This document shows positions 30,518 through 40,891 of a stretch of 64,000 nt of DNA, piece by piece. The notes beneath the pieces are model-generated. The model saw nothing but the letters and a program-made list of their open reading frames with translations, was not told where the DNA came from and made no database searches. How positions within the stretch are numbered: position 1 is the first letter of the stretch; every line of letters starts with the position of its first letter. A program made the position numbers and the translations under genes. Source of the DNA: an uncultured Prevotella sp. (GTDB taxonomy: Bacteria; Bacteroidota; Bacteroidia; Bacteroidales; Bacteroidaceae); NCBI GenBank assembly GCA_900315525.1, contig OMZO01000008.1:1-64000 (forward strand), given 5' to 3'.

Positions 30518-32425
30518 TTAGCGTCTTGACAGGAGGCCGTCGGACTGGCGGATGTATTCCTCCTTCAACAGATAAGTGAGCGCGGCGTCCAGTTCGTCAA
30601 CAGGCAACTGGAGGTCGCGTAATTCTGTCAGCGGGTGGGGCTGTCCGTCGTCGAGCAGGGCGAGGATACGCTCCATCGCTTCGTTCATGCGGGGTTCAGA
30701 GACAAGACCCTCGGAACGGTGGGAGAGACAGACGTCGCACTGGCGGCAGTCGTGGTCGCTCTCCTCGCCGAAGTAGCGCAGCAGCTGACGGCTGCGGCAG
30801 ACGGCATCATCCTTGGCATAGTTGATCATCGCGTGGATACGTTCCTCGAACTGCACCTTGCGCTCCTCATAGACAGACGGGGGAATCTGGACATGCTCCA
30901 TATCCTCGCGTCGCTGGGTGTAGCGGATATAGGGTGTCTTCTTCTGGGGGATGAAGTGCAGGATGTGGCGCTGGCTGAGACCTTTGAGAGTCATATAGAC
31001 CTGCTGGGGCTCCAACTGTGTCTGCTGGGCGATGAAGCTCTCGTCGATGAAGTTATAGTCGGTGAAGAGACCACCGTAGTTGCGCAGCATCGCAGTGATG
31101 ACCTTCTCCTCGTTGGGGGAGGTATTCTCCAGACGGTAGAGGTCGTCGCGGCCGATGGTGAACATCACGCGTGCCTGATTGTCCTGTTCCTCTGTGTATT
31201 CGATGTAGCCTGCACGGTCGAGTATCTTCAGCGCGGCATCGGCCTGAATGGGGAAGTGGCGGAAAGTGTGGCAGAACTGATCGATGTTGAACTCGAAGAT
31301 ATGGTTGTAGCCTGAGCCAACGCCCACCTGATAGAAATAGGCGAGGTGCTCATAGACCTTTCGGATGTAGTCTTTCTCTGGGAAGGTGTCGGCAATGCGC
31401 TTCTCGAGCTTGCGCTGGTCTGCATCGTTGTAGAGCAATACGGCGTAGGCTTTCCTGCCGTCGCGCCCTGCACGTCCTGCCTCCTGGAAGTAGGCTTCGA
31501 TGCTGTCAGGACAGTCGATGTGGATCACGAGGCGCACATCGGGTTTGTCGATACCCATACCGAAGGCATTAGTGGCCACCATCACGCGTATTTTGTCTTG
31601 TTGCCACCCTCGTTGGCGCTCATCCTTGACGGCACTGTCGAGTCCTGCGTGGTAGAAGGTGGCAGAGATGCCTGCCTCCGTGAGCAGTTCGGCATATTCC
31701 TTCGTGCGTCGTCGGCTACGCGCATAGACGATGGCCGAGCCCTTGACACTCTCGAGGATATGAATCAGTTGTTCGCGCTTGTCGGGTGCGTGGCGCACCA
31801 CGTAGGCAAGGTTCTTCCGCTCGAAACTCATGCGGAAGACGTTGAAGTTTGTATCCTTCTGTGACAGTTTCTGCTGGATATCCTGCACGACGGCTGGGGT
31901 AGCGGTGGCCGTGAGGGCGAGTACGGGGGTATTGGGCACCAGTTTGCGTATCTGGGCTATCTGCAGGTAGGAGGGGCGGAAGTCGTAGCCCCATTGCGAG
32001 ATGCAGTGGGCTTCATCGACGGTGATGAAGCTGACGCGCATGTGGCGCAACTTGGTCTGGAAGAGGTCGGAGGCGAGGCGCTCTGGCGAGACATAAAGGA
32101 TGCGGATATCGCCAAAGATGCAGTTCTCGAGGGTGATGACGATCTCCTCGCGTGTCAGACCCGAATAGATGGCTGCAGCACGGATGCCGCGACGGCGCAG
32201 ATGGTCCACCTGATCCTTCATCAGGGCGATGAGGGGGGTAATGACGATACACGTGCCATCCTGACAGAGGGCGGGCACCTGGAAAGTAATCGACTTTCCG
32301 CCGCCAGTAGGCATCAGCCCCAGCGTATCGTGCCCACTGCCGATAGACTCGATGATCTCCCGCTGGATACCGCGGAAGTCATCGTAGCCCCAGTACTGCT
32401 TTAGGATTTCCTGATAACTAATCAC
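30518..32425 (-). CDS. recQ: ATP-dependent DNA helicase RecQ
   Basis: The product is 635 aa. It has MPTGGGKSITFQVPAL (motif I), VDEAHCISQWGYDFRPSY (DEAH box), ALTATATP, and QEAGRAGRDGR (motif VI). A zinc-binding four-Cys region, CRSRQLLRYFGEE then CRQCDVC, follows. The C-terminus lacks a clear HRDC domain, so this is a short RecQ. It unwinds 3'-to-5' in repair and recombination. It overlaps recJ by 4 bp, so the two form an operon. Confidence 0.95.
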   Translation of the reverse strand: MISYQEILKQYWGYDDFRGIQREIIESIGSGHDTLGLMPTGGGKSITFQVPALCQDGTCIVITPLIALMKDQVDHLRRRGIRAAAIYSGLTREEIVITLENCIFGDIRILYVSPERLASDLFQTKLRHMRVSFITVDEAHCISQWGYDFRPSYLQIAQIRKLVPNTPVLALTATATPAVVQDIQQKLSQKDTNFNVFRMSFERKNLAYVVRHAPDKREQLIHILESVKGSAIVYARSRRRTKEYAELLTEAGISATFYHAGLDSAVKDERQRGWQQDKIRVMVATNAFGMGIDKPDVRLVIHIDCPDSIEAYFQEAGRAGRDGRKAYAVLLYNDADQRKLEKRIADTFPEKDYIRKVYEHLAYFYQVGVGSGYNHIFEFNIDQFCHTFRHFPIQADAALKILDRAGYIEYTEEQDNQARVMFTIGRDDLYRLENTSPNEEKVITAMLRNYGGLFTDYNFIDESFIAQQTQLEPQQVYMTLKGLSQRHILHFIPQKKTPYIRYTQRREDMEHVQIPPSVYEERKVQFEERIHAMINYAKDDAVCRSRQLLRYFGEESDHDCRQCDVCLSHRSEGLVSEPRMNEAMERILALLDDGQPHPLTELRDLQLPVDELDAALTYLLKEEYIRQSDGLLSRR

Positions 32426-34143
32426 TCCTCTGAGGGCTTGATATCCTCAATCTGTAACTGCACCTCGCTGCGCTTGTAGATATTGTCCTCGATGGTGTAG
32501 ACGATATCGAAGGAGCGCTTTGACTTGATATAGCGAGCAGAGTCACTCTGGCCGAAGGCAATGCCATTGAGCACGTTGCTGGACTTGGAATCGACAAGTT
32601 CCAACTTGATGTGCTCCTGCTGACGCCCTACGACCTTCGACGTGCCGTAGTCATAGACATTGCGCGTGCAGAAGAGCGGCTTGGGATTGTCAGGACCATA
32701 GGGTGCGAACTTCTTGAGGTCGTTATGCAGCTTCTTGGTGACATCCTTGAAGTCGATGACGGCATTGATGTCGAGTGTGGCTTCTGTCTGTTCTGGCAGA
32801 ATGTGCTCACTGACGTATTTCTGGAAACGGCGTCGGAACTCAGGGATGTTCTCAATCTTCAGCGAGAGGCCTACGGCATAGGTGTGACCACCGAAGTTCT
32901 CAAGCAGGTCGCGACAGCTCTTGATGGCATCGTAGAGGTCGTAGCCTGCTACGCTGCGCGCAGAACCCGTCGCAATACCGTTGAACTTCGTCAGTACGAC
33001 CGTGGGACGATAGTAGAGTTCCGTCAGTCGTGAGGCAACGATGCCGATGACGCCTTTCTTCCAGTTCTCATCGTAAAGCACGATGCTCGTATGATGCTTC
33101 TGGCTCTCGAGCTTCTCCACAATCTGGTTGGCCTCTTCTGTCATCTGCTTATCGACATCCTTGCGCTGCTCGTTGTACTCGTTGATATGGTTGGCCTCTG
33201 CAAGGGCACGCTGGAAGTCACGCTCCACGAGCAGATCGACGGCCTCCGTACCATTCTGCATACGTCCAGAGGCGTTGATACGAGGACCGATCTTGAAGAC
33301 GATGTCGCTCATCGTGAGCTCACGCCCTGTGAGACCGCAGATATCGATGATAGCCTTCAGGCCTACAGAAGGACTCTGATTCAACTGCTTGAGCCCGTGG
33401 AAGGCGAGAATGCGGTTCTCACCCATGATAGGCACAATGTCGGCAGCGATGCTGACAGCACAGAAGTCGAGCAAAGGTATCAGCCGAGAGAAGGGAATGC
33501 CGTTGTTCTTGGCAAAGGCCTGCATGAACTTGAAGCCTACGCCACAACCGCAGAGGTGCTTGAAGGGGTAGGTGGAGTCCTCACGCTTCGGATTGAGGAT
33601 AGCCACTGCGGGTGGCAGTTCCTCGTCGGGCACGTGATGGTCGCAAATGATGAAGTCGATGCCTAAGTTCTTCGCATAGGCTATCTCATCGTTTGCCTTG
33701 ATACCGCAATCGAGCACGATAATGAGTTTAACACCTGCTTCTGCTGCATAGTCCAGTGCCTTGATACTGATGCCATAGCCCTCCTCATAACGGTCAGGGA
33801 TATAGTATTCAATATTGGAATAGAACTGCTGCAGAAACTTATACACCAAAGCTACCGCCGTACATCCATCGACATCGTAGTCGCCATAGACCATGATGCG
33901 CTCTTTGCGCCCCATAGCGTCATTCAGTCTGTCAACCGCCGCGTCCATGTCGTTCATCAGGAACGGGTCTATCAGTTCGCTAAGCATCGGGCGGAAGAAT
34001 CGTTTTGCAGCACTCTCCGTCTTGATGCCCCGCTGAATGAGCAGGTCTGCGAGGATTGGGCTCATCCCAATCTTCTCTCCCAGCTCCTTAGCCGCCGTCT
34101 GTCGTTCTGATGTAGGTGGTTCGTAATTCCATTTGAAATGCAT
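32422..34143 (-). CDS. recJ: Single-stranded-DNA exonuclease RecJ
   Basis: The product is 573 aa, normal length. The DHH-family motifs are MVYGDYDVDGCTAVALVYK, VLDCGIK, ICDHHVPDEELPPAVAILNPK (DHH) and GGHTYAVGLSLKIENIPEF (DHHA1 region). RecJ degrades 5'-ended single strands in RecF-pathway recombination and mismatch or base-excision repair. It is transcribed first, and recQ follows with a 4-bp overlap, which fits their joint role in RecFOR-type resection. Confidence 0.95.
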   Translation of the reverse strand: MHFKWNYEPPTSERQTAAKELGEKIGMSPILADLLIQRGIKTESAAKRFFRPMLSELIDPFLMNDMDAAVDRLNDAMGRKERIMVYGDYDVDGCTAVALVYKFLQQFYSNIEYYIPDRYEEGYGISIKALDYAAEAGVKLIIVLDCGIKANDEIAYAKNLGIDFIICDHHVPDEELPPAVAILNPKREDSTYPFKHLCGCGVGFKFMQAFAKNNGIPFSRLIPLLDFCAVSIAADIVPIMGENRILAFHGLKQLNQSPSVGLKAIIDICGLTGRELTMSDIVFKIGPRINASGRMQNGTEAVDLLVERDFQRALAEANHINEYNEQRKDVDKQMTEEANQIVEKLESQKHHTSIVLYDENWKKGVIGIVASRLTELYYRPTVVLTKFNGIATGSARSVAGYDLYDAIKSCRDLLENFGGHTYAVGLSLKIENIPEFRRRFQKYVSEHILPEQTEATLDINAVIDFKDVTKKLHNDLKKFAPYGPDNPKPLFCTRNVYDYGTSKVVGRQQEHIKLELVDSKSSNVLNGIAFGQSDSARYIKSKRSFDIVYTIEDNIYKRSEVQLQIEDIKPSEE

Positions 34144-34209
34144 TAATATATTTATTTTTTATTCTTTCGCTTAGGTGGCTATCGGGTACTATTAACCCAA
34201 TATAGCGCC

Positions 34210-34217
34210 CAAAGGTA
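34210..34217 (-). promoter_or_regulatory. Promoter -7 box (TACCTTTG) of recJ-recQ
   Basis: On the minus strand this is TACCTTTG, 66 nt before the recJ ATG, with a long AT-rich leader. Confidence 0.65.
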
Positions 34218-34234
34218 ATAATAAAAAATGAATT

Positions 34235-34274
34235 AAGGGCATAATCTGCTGATTTTTTAACAGATTATGCCCTT
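34235..34274. terminator. Strong bidirectional hairpin terminator
   Basis: AAGGGCATAATCTG (34235-34248) and CAGATTATGCCCTT (34261-34274) form a 14-bp perfect stem. T-rich tracts lie on both sides. It ends the minus-strand peptidase transcript. Confidence 0.9.
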
Positions 34275-34299
34275 TTTTACTTAAATTATGATATTTTTC

Positions 34300-35441
34300 T
34301 CAGATTCCGAGCTTCTTACGGATTTCTGCGGGGATAGCGTTTTTGTTGATGAGGAAGTCCATCGTGTTGGCGGCGATGAAGGCTTTGGTCATATACCAGA
34401 TACCATTGTAGTCGCCAGTCTCACCCCATGAGTTCTGCACCATATAATACTCCTTGCCGTTCTGATCCTTGGCCACACCGAAGATATGCATGCCGTGATC
34501 GTCGGTCAGCTCCCAGTTGTCGAAACGCTCCTGGCGCATCTCCTGTGTAGGAACGACCTCAGGTACTGTAACACCTAATGAGTCGATGATGTCTTCTTGC
34601 TGTCGACGGCATAGGCCAGACCTTTACGGGTGAAGCCGTCTTCTGATACGTCACCGCCCCAAGCTACGGTATAGCCGTTGTTCACAGCGTTGTCGATGAT
34701 CTGCATCATCTCGTCCATCGGCACGTTGTAGCTCAGTGGGAAGCGCCAGTTATCCTGCACCTCTACAGCAAAGGCAGTGTAGAAGGGATGGTGGGTATAG
34801 CTGGTGATGCTTACATAGTCGTCGAGGTTGATGCCCAGTGAGGCCATGAAGCTCTTCGGGGTATATTCCTTGCCCTCGTAGGTGAACTTCTCAGGGCATT
34901 TGCCCAGATAAGCGTCGAGGATACCCTGCATACCAGTCTTCCAGGCGTTGCTGATCTTCTTGGCGTCGCTCTTGGCAACAGCAGCCACATACGGCTCCAG
35001 CACGCCAAAAAACTCGTTGAAGTTGTTCAATGAGTCACCATAGAGGGATCCTGGGAAAGGCATTGCGTCGATTGGGCAGATACCGTGAGTCTTCAATGTG
35101 TGGAGTACATCCTCAGCGCTACCGCCTTGTGCAAACTGGCAGTCGCCATGATAGCGAACCACCTGGATGGCGCGCTCCATGTAGGTCTTGTTGGCTACGA
35201 AAGCCTCACAGAGGGTGTATTTCTTGCCAGTAGCCTTCAGGATCTCAGCCTCGAAGAATGAGAGGGTAGAGTAGTCCCAGCAAGTACCCGAGCGGTTCTG
35301 ATCCTTAATGGTAGTGATCGGGTTCTCCTTGATCGTTGTGAATACAGGCTTGTTAGCGTCTTTGGCAGAAGTCTTTTTCTTGGCTGCCGATGCACTGAGG
35401 GCCATCATGACCGCGAGTGCGAGTGTTAGTGATTTCTTCAT
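34300..35441 (-). pseudogene. Papain-fold (C1B-type) peptidase split by a frameshift
   Basis: Two frames make one 380-aa-like protein. The first (35441 to ~34600) has a signal peptide (MKKSLTLALAVMMALSASA), the catalytic Cys in NRSGTCWDYS, and a C-terminal AWGGDVSEDG stretch. It then runs into a stop after KKTSSTH. The second frame continues with VPEVVPTQEMRQERFDNW and carries the catalytic His in TDDHGMHIFGV and the Asn in VQNSWGETG. The shift lies near 34590-34606, at a GCAAGAAGAC tract. The frameshift separates Cys from His and Asn, so the product should be inactive unless this is an assembly error. The intact homologue is at 51341. Confidence 0.85.
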
Positions 35442-35456
35442 AAAAATGTATTGGTA

Positions 35457-36860
35457 TTAATTAAAATTGCTTGCCATAAACGACTCGAGGTCAGCGGGGT
35501 GGTAAGGGATGCGCTTGGTGCCGAGGAAACGGCAGCCATCGCTGGTGATGAGGATATCGTCCTCGATGCGCACACCACCGAAGTCCTTGTAGGTCTCCAG
35601 CAGCTCGAAGTTGATGAACTCCTTGCAGTGTCCACTCTGTTTCCAATCGTCGATGAGGGCAGGGATGAAATAGATGCCAGGTTCGTCGGTGATGACGAAA
35701 CCCTCCTGAAGCTTGCGGCCCATGCGCAGGCAGTTGGTACCAAACTGCTCCAGATTCGGACGTGTCTCCTCGTCGAAGCCCACGTAGATCTGTCCGAGTC
35801 CCTCCATATCGTGTACGTCCATACCCATCATGTGACCCAGTCCGTGAGGCAGGAACATAGCATGAGCACCAGCGGCTACGGCCTCGTCGGTATCGCCCTT
35901 CATCAGTCCGAGTTCCTTCAGGCGTTCTGTCATCAGACGGCAGACGGCGAAATGCACATCGGCATACTTTACCCCAGGCTTGGCTACCTCGAGGACATAG
36001 TCGTGACAGGCCTCCACGATGGAATAGATCTCCTTCTGGCGCTGCGTGAACTTGCCGTTGACGGGCATCGTGCGCGTATTGTCGGAACAGTAGTCATCGA
36101 GTTCGCAGCCTGCATCACAAAGTGCCAGACGGCCTGCCTCCAGACAATTGTCTGACGGTGAACCGTGCATGATCTCGCCATGCTGGGTGAAGATGGTGGC
36201 GAAGCTGACGCCCTGAGCCAATGAGCGGGCGATGCCATCTACCTGTCCACCAATAAACCGCTCTGTCACACCCGGCTTGATCAGCAGCTGTGCCGTCGTG
36301 TGCATCGCATAGCCCACGTCACAGGCTCTTTCAATGGCTGCTATCTCCTGCGGCTCCTTCGTGGAACGCATCTTCACCACAGCCTTGATCAGCTGGAGTG
36401 AGGCGCGCTCTTTCTGCTGAGAAGGATGGATGCCCAGCAGATCCATGATTTGAATCTTCGTATCGTGACGATATGGGGGCAGGAAGTGTATGGTCTGCTT
36501 CTGGGCGATAGCCTTGTCGCAAATGGCCTTCAACTCCTTCATGGGAGCCGTCTTCGTAATGCCCACTTCGGCAGCAAGGTCGGCTACAGATGGTGTAAAG
36601 CCCATCCATACGATATCCTCAACGTCGATGTCATCGCCGAGCAGCATCTCTATGTCGTTGTCGATGTCAATGACACCCACAAGACCGTCGCGGTGCTGAC
36701 CAAAATAGTAAAGGAACGACGAATCCTGCCGCATCGGTGAATAGGTGTTGGCAGGATAATTGGCTGGTGCCTCGTTGTTTCCGAAGAGTATGATGAGGCC
36801 GTTTCCTACGAGTTTCTTAAGCTCTGCGCGGCGTCTTACATAAGTTTCTTTGCTAAACAT
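35457..36860 (-). CDS. pepP: Xaa-Pro aminopeptidase (M24B)
   Basis: The product is 467 aa. The N-terminal creatinase-like domain is followed by the pita-bread metal site: LCDAGCELDDYCSDNTRTMP, LPHGLGHMMGMDVHD, VITDEPGIYFIP and GVRIEDDILIT, which contain the usual two Asp, one His and two Glu ligands of a dinuclear Mn/Zn centre. It removes residues ahead of proline. It lacks a signal peptide, so it should be cytoplasmic. It lies upstream of the broken C1 peptidase, separated by 15 bp, suggesting one transcript. Confidence 0.92.
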   Translation of the reverse strand: MFSKETYVRRRAELKKLVGNGLIILFGNNEAPANYPANTYSPMRQDSSFLYYFGQHRDGLVGVIDIDNDIEMLLGDDIDVEDIVWMGFTPSVADLAAEVGITKTAPMKELKAICDKAIAQKQTIHFLPPYRHDTKIQIMDLLGIHPSQQKERASLQLIKAVVKMRSTKEPQEIAAIERACDVGYAMHTTAQLLIKPGVTERFIGGQVDGIARSLAQGVSFATIFTQHGEIMHGSPSDNCLEAGRLALCDAGCELDDYCSDNTRTMPVNGKFTQRQKEIYSIVEACHDYVLEVAKPGVKYADVHFAVCRLMTERLKELGLMKGDTDEAVAAGAHAMFLPHGLGHMMGMDVHDMEGLGQIYVGFDEETRPNLEQFGTNCLRMGRKLQEGFVITDEPGIYFIPALIDDWKQSGHCKEFINFELLETYKDFGGVRIEDDILITSDGCRFLGTKRIPYHPADLESFMASNFN

Positions 36861-36897
36861 TTGTCAAGTATTTCGTTGTTATTTGTCTAATTGTCGG

Positions 36898-36905
36898 CAA
36901 AGATA
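36898..36905 (-). promoter_or_regulatory. Promoter -7 box (TATCTTTG) of pepP
   Basis: TATCTTTG reads on the minus strand, 37 nt before the pepP ATG. It is divergent from the patatin promoter at 36928. Confidence 0.65.
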
Positions 36906-36927
36906 CAACTTATTTATTAAAAAGCAT

Positions 36928-36935
36928 TACCTTTG
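36928..36935 (+). promoter_or_regulatory. Promoter -7 box (TACCTTTG) of the patatin gene
   Basis: TACCTTTG is 21 nt before ATG 36957, which rules out the upstream in-frame start at 36933. Confidence 0.7.
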
Positions 36936-36956
36936 CAGCAAAATTTTGCAATATTT

Positions 36957-37802
36957 ATGCAGATTGGCAGAAATACGGGTTTGGTACTTGAGGGTGGTGG
37001 CATGCGCGGCGTGTTCACCTCAGGTGTGCTTGATGCCTTCATGAAGCACGATCTCTACTTCCCTTATGTGGTTGCAGTCTCCGCTGGTGCCTGCAACGGC
37101 CTGTCGTATATGAGCCGCCAGCCCCGTCGTGCCCGTTATTCGAATATCGACATGCTGCGTAAGTATGACTACATCTCACTGAAGCATTTGCTGACACAGG
37201 GTAGCATCTTCGACCCCAACATCTTGTATGAGCGCTTTCCCAACGAGATTGTCCCTTTCGACTATGAGACTTATCGTGAGAATCCTGCTGTCTATGAGAT
37301 AGTCACTACGAACTGTCTTACAGGCCGTGCCGAATATCTTACCGAGAAAACAGATCCTAAACGGTTGACTGCCATCGTCAAGGCTTCGAGTTCCCTGCCT
37401 TATGTGGCGCAGATTACTGAGGTCGATGGTGTTCCGATGCTTGATGGTGGCATTGTGGATTCTATTCCTGTGGTGCGCGCCATCGATAAAGGTTACTCGC
37501 CTAACGTGGTGATACTCACAAGGAATAGAGGGTTTCGTTCAAGTGAACCTGATATCAAGGTTCCCAAGCTTTTCTATGGTGAGTATCCCCGTCTGCGAGT
37601 GGCCCTGAGTCGCAGGGTGGAGGAGTACAATAAGCAGCTCGAACTCATTGAGCGCATGGAGGATTGGGGCGAGGTGATCTGCATTCGTCCTGAACGTCCG
37701 ATGGAGGTGGATCGTCTCTGTCGTGACGTGGAGAAACTTGAAGCTCTTTACGAGGAGGGCTTTATGCTGGGTGAACAGTTTTTTTCTTCTTGGGGAAGAT
37801 GA
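36957..37802 (+). CDS. Patatin-like phospholipase (YjjU type)
   Basis: The product is 281 aa. GLVLEGGGMRGVFTSGVLDA is the oxyanion loop, AVSAGAC holds the nucleophile Ser42, and MLDGGIVDSIP gives Asp163 of the catalytic dyad. It has no signal peptide. It is a paralogue of the 43800 protein, and both lack a beta barrel. Patatins hydrolyse phospholipid acyl chains. Substrate and role are unknown. ATG 36957 was set by the promoter at 36928. Confidence 0.9.
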   Translation: MQIGRNTGLVLEGGGMRGVFTSGVLDAFMKHDLYFPYVVAVSAGACNGLSYMSRQPRRARYSNIDMLRKYDYISLKHLLTQGSIFDPNILYERFPNEIVPFDYETYRENPAVYEIVTTNCLTGRAEYLTEKTDPKRLTAIVKASSSLPYVAQITEVDGVPMLDGGIVDSIPVVRAIDKGYSPNVVILTRNRGFRSSEPDIKVPKLFYGEYPRLRVALSRRVEEYNKQLELIERMEDWGEVICIRPERPMEVDRLCRDVEKLEALYEEGFMLGEQFFSSWGR

Positions 37803-37865
37803 TCTTCCAAACATCGTTGCGGTTTTTCATTGATGATTCCAAGTTTTTTTGTGCATATTTGATGA

Positions 37866-39017
<1,152 letters not shown>

Positions 39018-39039
39018 ACAGCTCTTTGTTTCAAATACA

Positions 39040-39076
39040 GAATCCCCGTTAGGATCAGCCTGATGGGGATTCTTTG
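39040..39076 (+). terminator. Terminator after trpS
   Basis: GAATCCCC (39040-39047) and GGGGATTC (39065-39072) form a perfect 8-bp stem with additional inner pairing, followed by TTTG. Confidence 0.8.
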
Positions 39077-39192
39077 TTTCTGATGATGTCAGTGTCGTCT
39101 CGCACTGATATTATTTTGCTCAATGTCACAACAATGTCGTTATTCATTGAAAAAAGATGAAACGAAGTTGTTCGGTATTGCCTCGATTTACT

Positions 39193-39200
39193 TAATTTTG
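39193..39200 (+). promoter_or_regulatory. Promoter -7 box (TAATTTTG) of the GH26 gene
   Basis: TAATTTTG is 45 nt before ATG 39245. Confidence 0.65.
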
Positions 39201-39244
39201 CAGACTGAAACATATTAATTACTAACAACTAAAAGAAGAACTAT

Positions 39245-40831
39245 ATGAAGAAACATTTACTTTTGTTGGCACTGTCCATGATGAGTTTTGGTGTAGTCCG
39301 TGCGCAAGACGGCGCAAAGATAGAGGCAGAGGATGCTGCCTATGAGAATTGCGAACTTGTGGAGGGAACTCAGTATTCAGGAGGTAAGGCCCTTGCCATG
39401 AAAGAGAGCAATGGCAAGATCACCTTCAAATACAATGCATCAGAGGGTGGTAAATTTACGGTCTATGTAGGCTATGACTGCCCTAAGGGTTGGGGAGCCA
39501 AAGTTTTTGATGTCTCTGTTAATGGCAATAAGAGTTCCATTCAGACAAAAGCTGACATTGCGGAAGAAGCAGAAGTCGGCACCTTTATCATGAATGCAGG
39601 TGAGAATAAGATTGAGATTACCCCCAATTGGACTTGGTATCTGATCGACTATATCCGTGTTGCCAGCGGTAGTTCGAGCTCGGTGGAGTTCAATATCGCT
39701 GCTGCTCCTGTCGATGCTAAGGCTACTGAGGCAGCCAAGAAGGTATATACCTTCCTCTACGACAACTTCGGCAAGAAGACCATCTCGGGTATAATGACTG
39801 GTGATATGACAACGGCCAATGGTGATGTGACCCAACATGAGGACGTACAGGCGGTGTATAAAGCATCAGGCAAGTATCCTGCGCTGGTAGGCTTCGACTT
39901 CTTGTTTGCCACAGGTCGCACGGAAGATGAGGATTGGTGCAAGGATTATACTAACAAAGGCATAGGACTGGCTAAGGATCTCTATCGTCGTGGTGGTCTG
40001 CCAGCCTTTACTTGGCACTGGCATGATCCCAGCCGTGTGACAGACGACTTCTATTCAGACAAATGCACTGTGAAGATTGCTGATGCCTTGAACGCAGACG
40101 GCAGTTGGAGCACTTCTTCGGATCTCTATAAGAATATGGTAAAGGATATCCACACCATTGCCGACTATTTCCTGCAGCTTCAGGAGGCTGGTGCCGCCTG
40201 TATCTTCCGTCCGCTTCATGAAGCCAGTGGTGGCTGGTTCTGGTGGGGGCGCAACAAGGATGCAGCAGCCTTTGTCAAACTCTATCATCTGATATTCGAT
40301 GAGATGGTGAACGTGAAGGGCGTGCATAATGTCATTTGGGTATGGAATGCAGGCGTAGATGATGCAGACTGGAATCCTGGTGATGACTATTATGATATTG
40401 TCTCTGCTGATATTTACAATGCGGCCTTCGACTATTCTAGCAGTTATTCAACGTTTGATAAACTGAAGTCGCTTACAGGTGGCAAGAAGATCATCGCCCT
40501 CTCAGAGAATGGTCCTATCCCTGATATTGAAAAGGAGATTGAGGAAGAGGCCGTATGGTCGTGGTGGATGCCTTGGTACAATAGTTGGGATGGCAAATAT
40601 GTTGATCAGACCAGTGCAGAGGAGTGGAAGAAGTGCATGAGCGATGAGCGCGTCATTACCCTCGAGGATCTTGCTGAAGGGTGGGGCACCTATATTGATA
40701 CGGCCATCAAGTCGCTGAAGACTGCAGAGACTGCCAATCAGGCTATCTATGACCTGCAGGGATGTCGTCTCTCTGAGGTGCCAGCCAAGGGGATTTATAT
40801 CCAAGCAGGCAAGAAATATGTAATTAAATAG
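39245..40831 (+). CDS. GH26 beta-mannanase with N-terminal CBM35-like domain
   Basis: The product is 528 aa. A signal peptide (residues 1-21) is followed by a CBM6/35-like domain (~22-140, starting AKIEAEDAAYENCELVEG) and a GH26 barrel. The acid/base is Glu326 in FRPLHEASGGWFWW and the nucleophile is Glu421 in ALSENGPIPD. The tail, IYDLQGCRLSEVPAKGIYIQ and GKKYVIK, is the common Prevotella C-terminal sorting-type element. It degrades beta-1,4-mannan of plant cell walls. No SusC/D pair lies nearby, so it is outside a classical polysaccharide utilisation locus. Confidence 0.92.
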   Translation: MKKHLLLLALSMMSFGVVRAQDGAKIEAEDAAYENCELVEGTQYSGGKALAMKESNGKITFKYNASEGGKFTVYVGYDCPKGWGAKVFDVSVNGNKSSIQTKADIAEEAEVGTFIMNAGENKIEITPNWTWYLIDYIRVASGSSSSVEFNIAAAPVDAKATEAAKKVYTFLYDNFGKKTISGIMTGDMTTANGDVTQHEDVQAVYKASGKYPALVGFDFLFATGRTEDEDWCKDYTNKGIGLAKDLYRRGGLPAFTWHWHDPSRVTDDFYSDKCTVKIADALNADGSWSTSSDLYKNMVKDIHTIADYFLQLQEAGAACIFRPLHEASGGWFWWGRNKDAAAFVKLYHLIFDEMVNVKGVHNVIWVWNAGVDDADWNPGDDYYDIVSADIYNAAFDYSSSYSTFDKLKSLTGGKKIIALSENGPIPDIEKEIEEEAVWSWWMPWYNSWDGKYVDQTSAEEWKKCMSDERVITLEDLAEGWGTYIDTAIKSLKTAETANQAIYDLQGCRLSEVPAKGIYIQAGKKYVIK

Positions 40832-40862
40832 GAGAAAAGTAGGGAATTATAGATTTTATTTG

Positions 40863-40870
40863 TACCTTTG
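40863..40870 (+). promoter_or_regulatory. Promoter -7 box (TACCTTTG) of the patatin-BamA gene
   Basis: TACCTTTG is 21 nt before ATG 40892 and rules out the in-frame start at 40868. Confidence 0.7.
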
Positions 40871-40891
40871 CCGCGCAAACATAGCCGGAAA

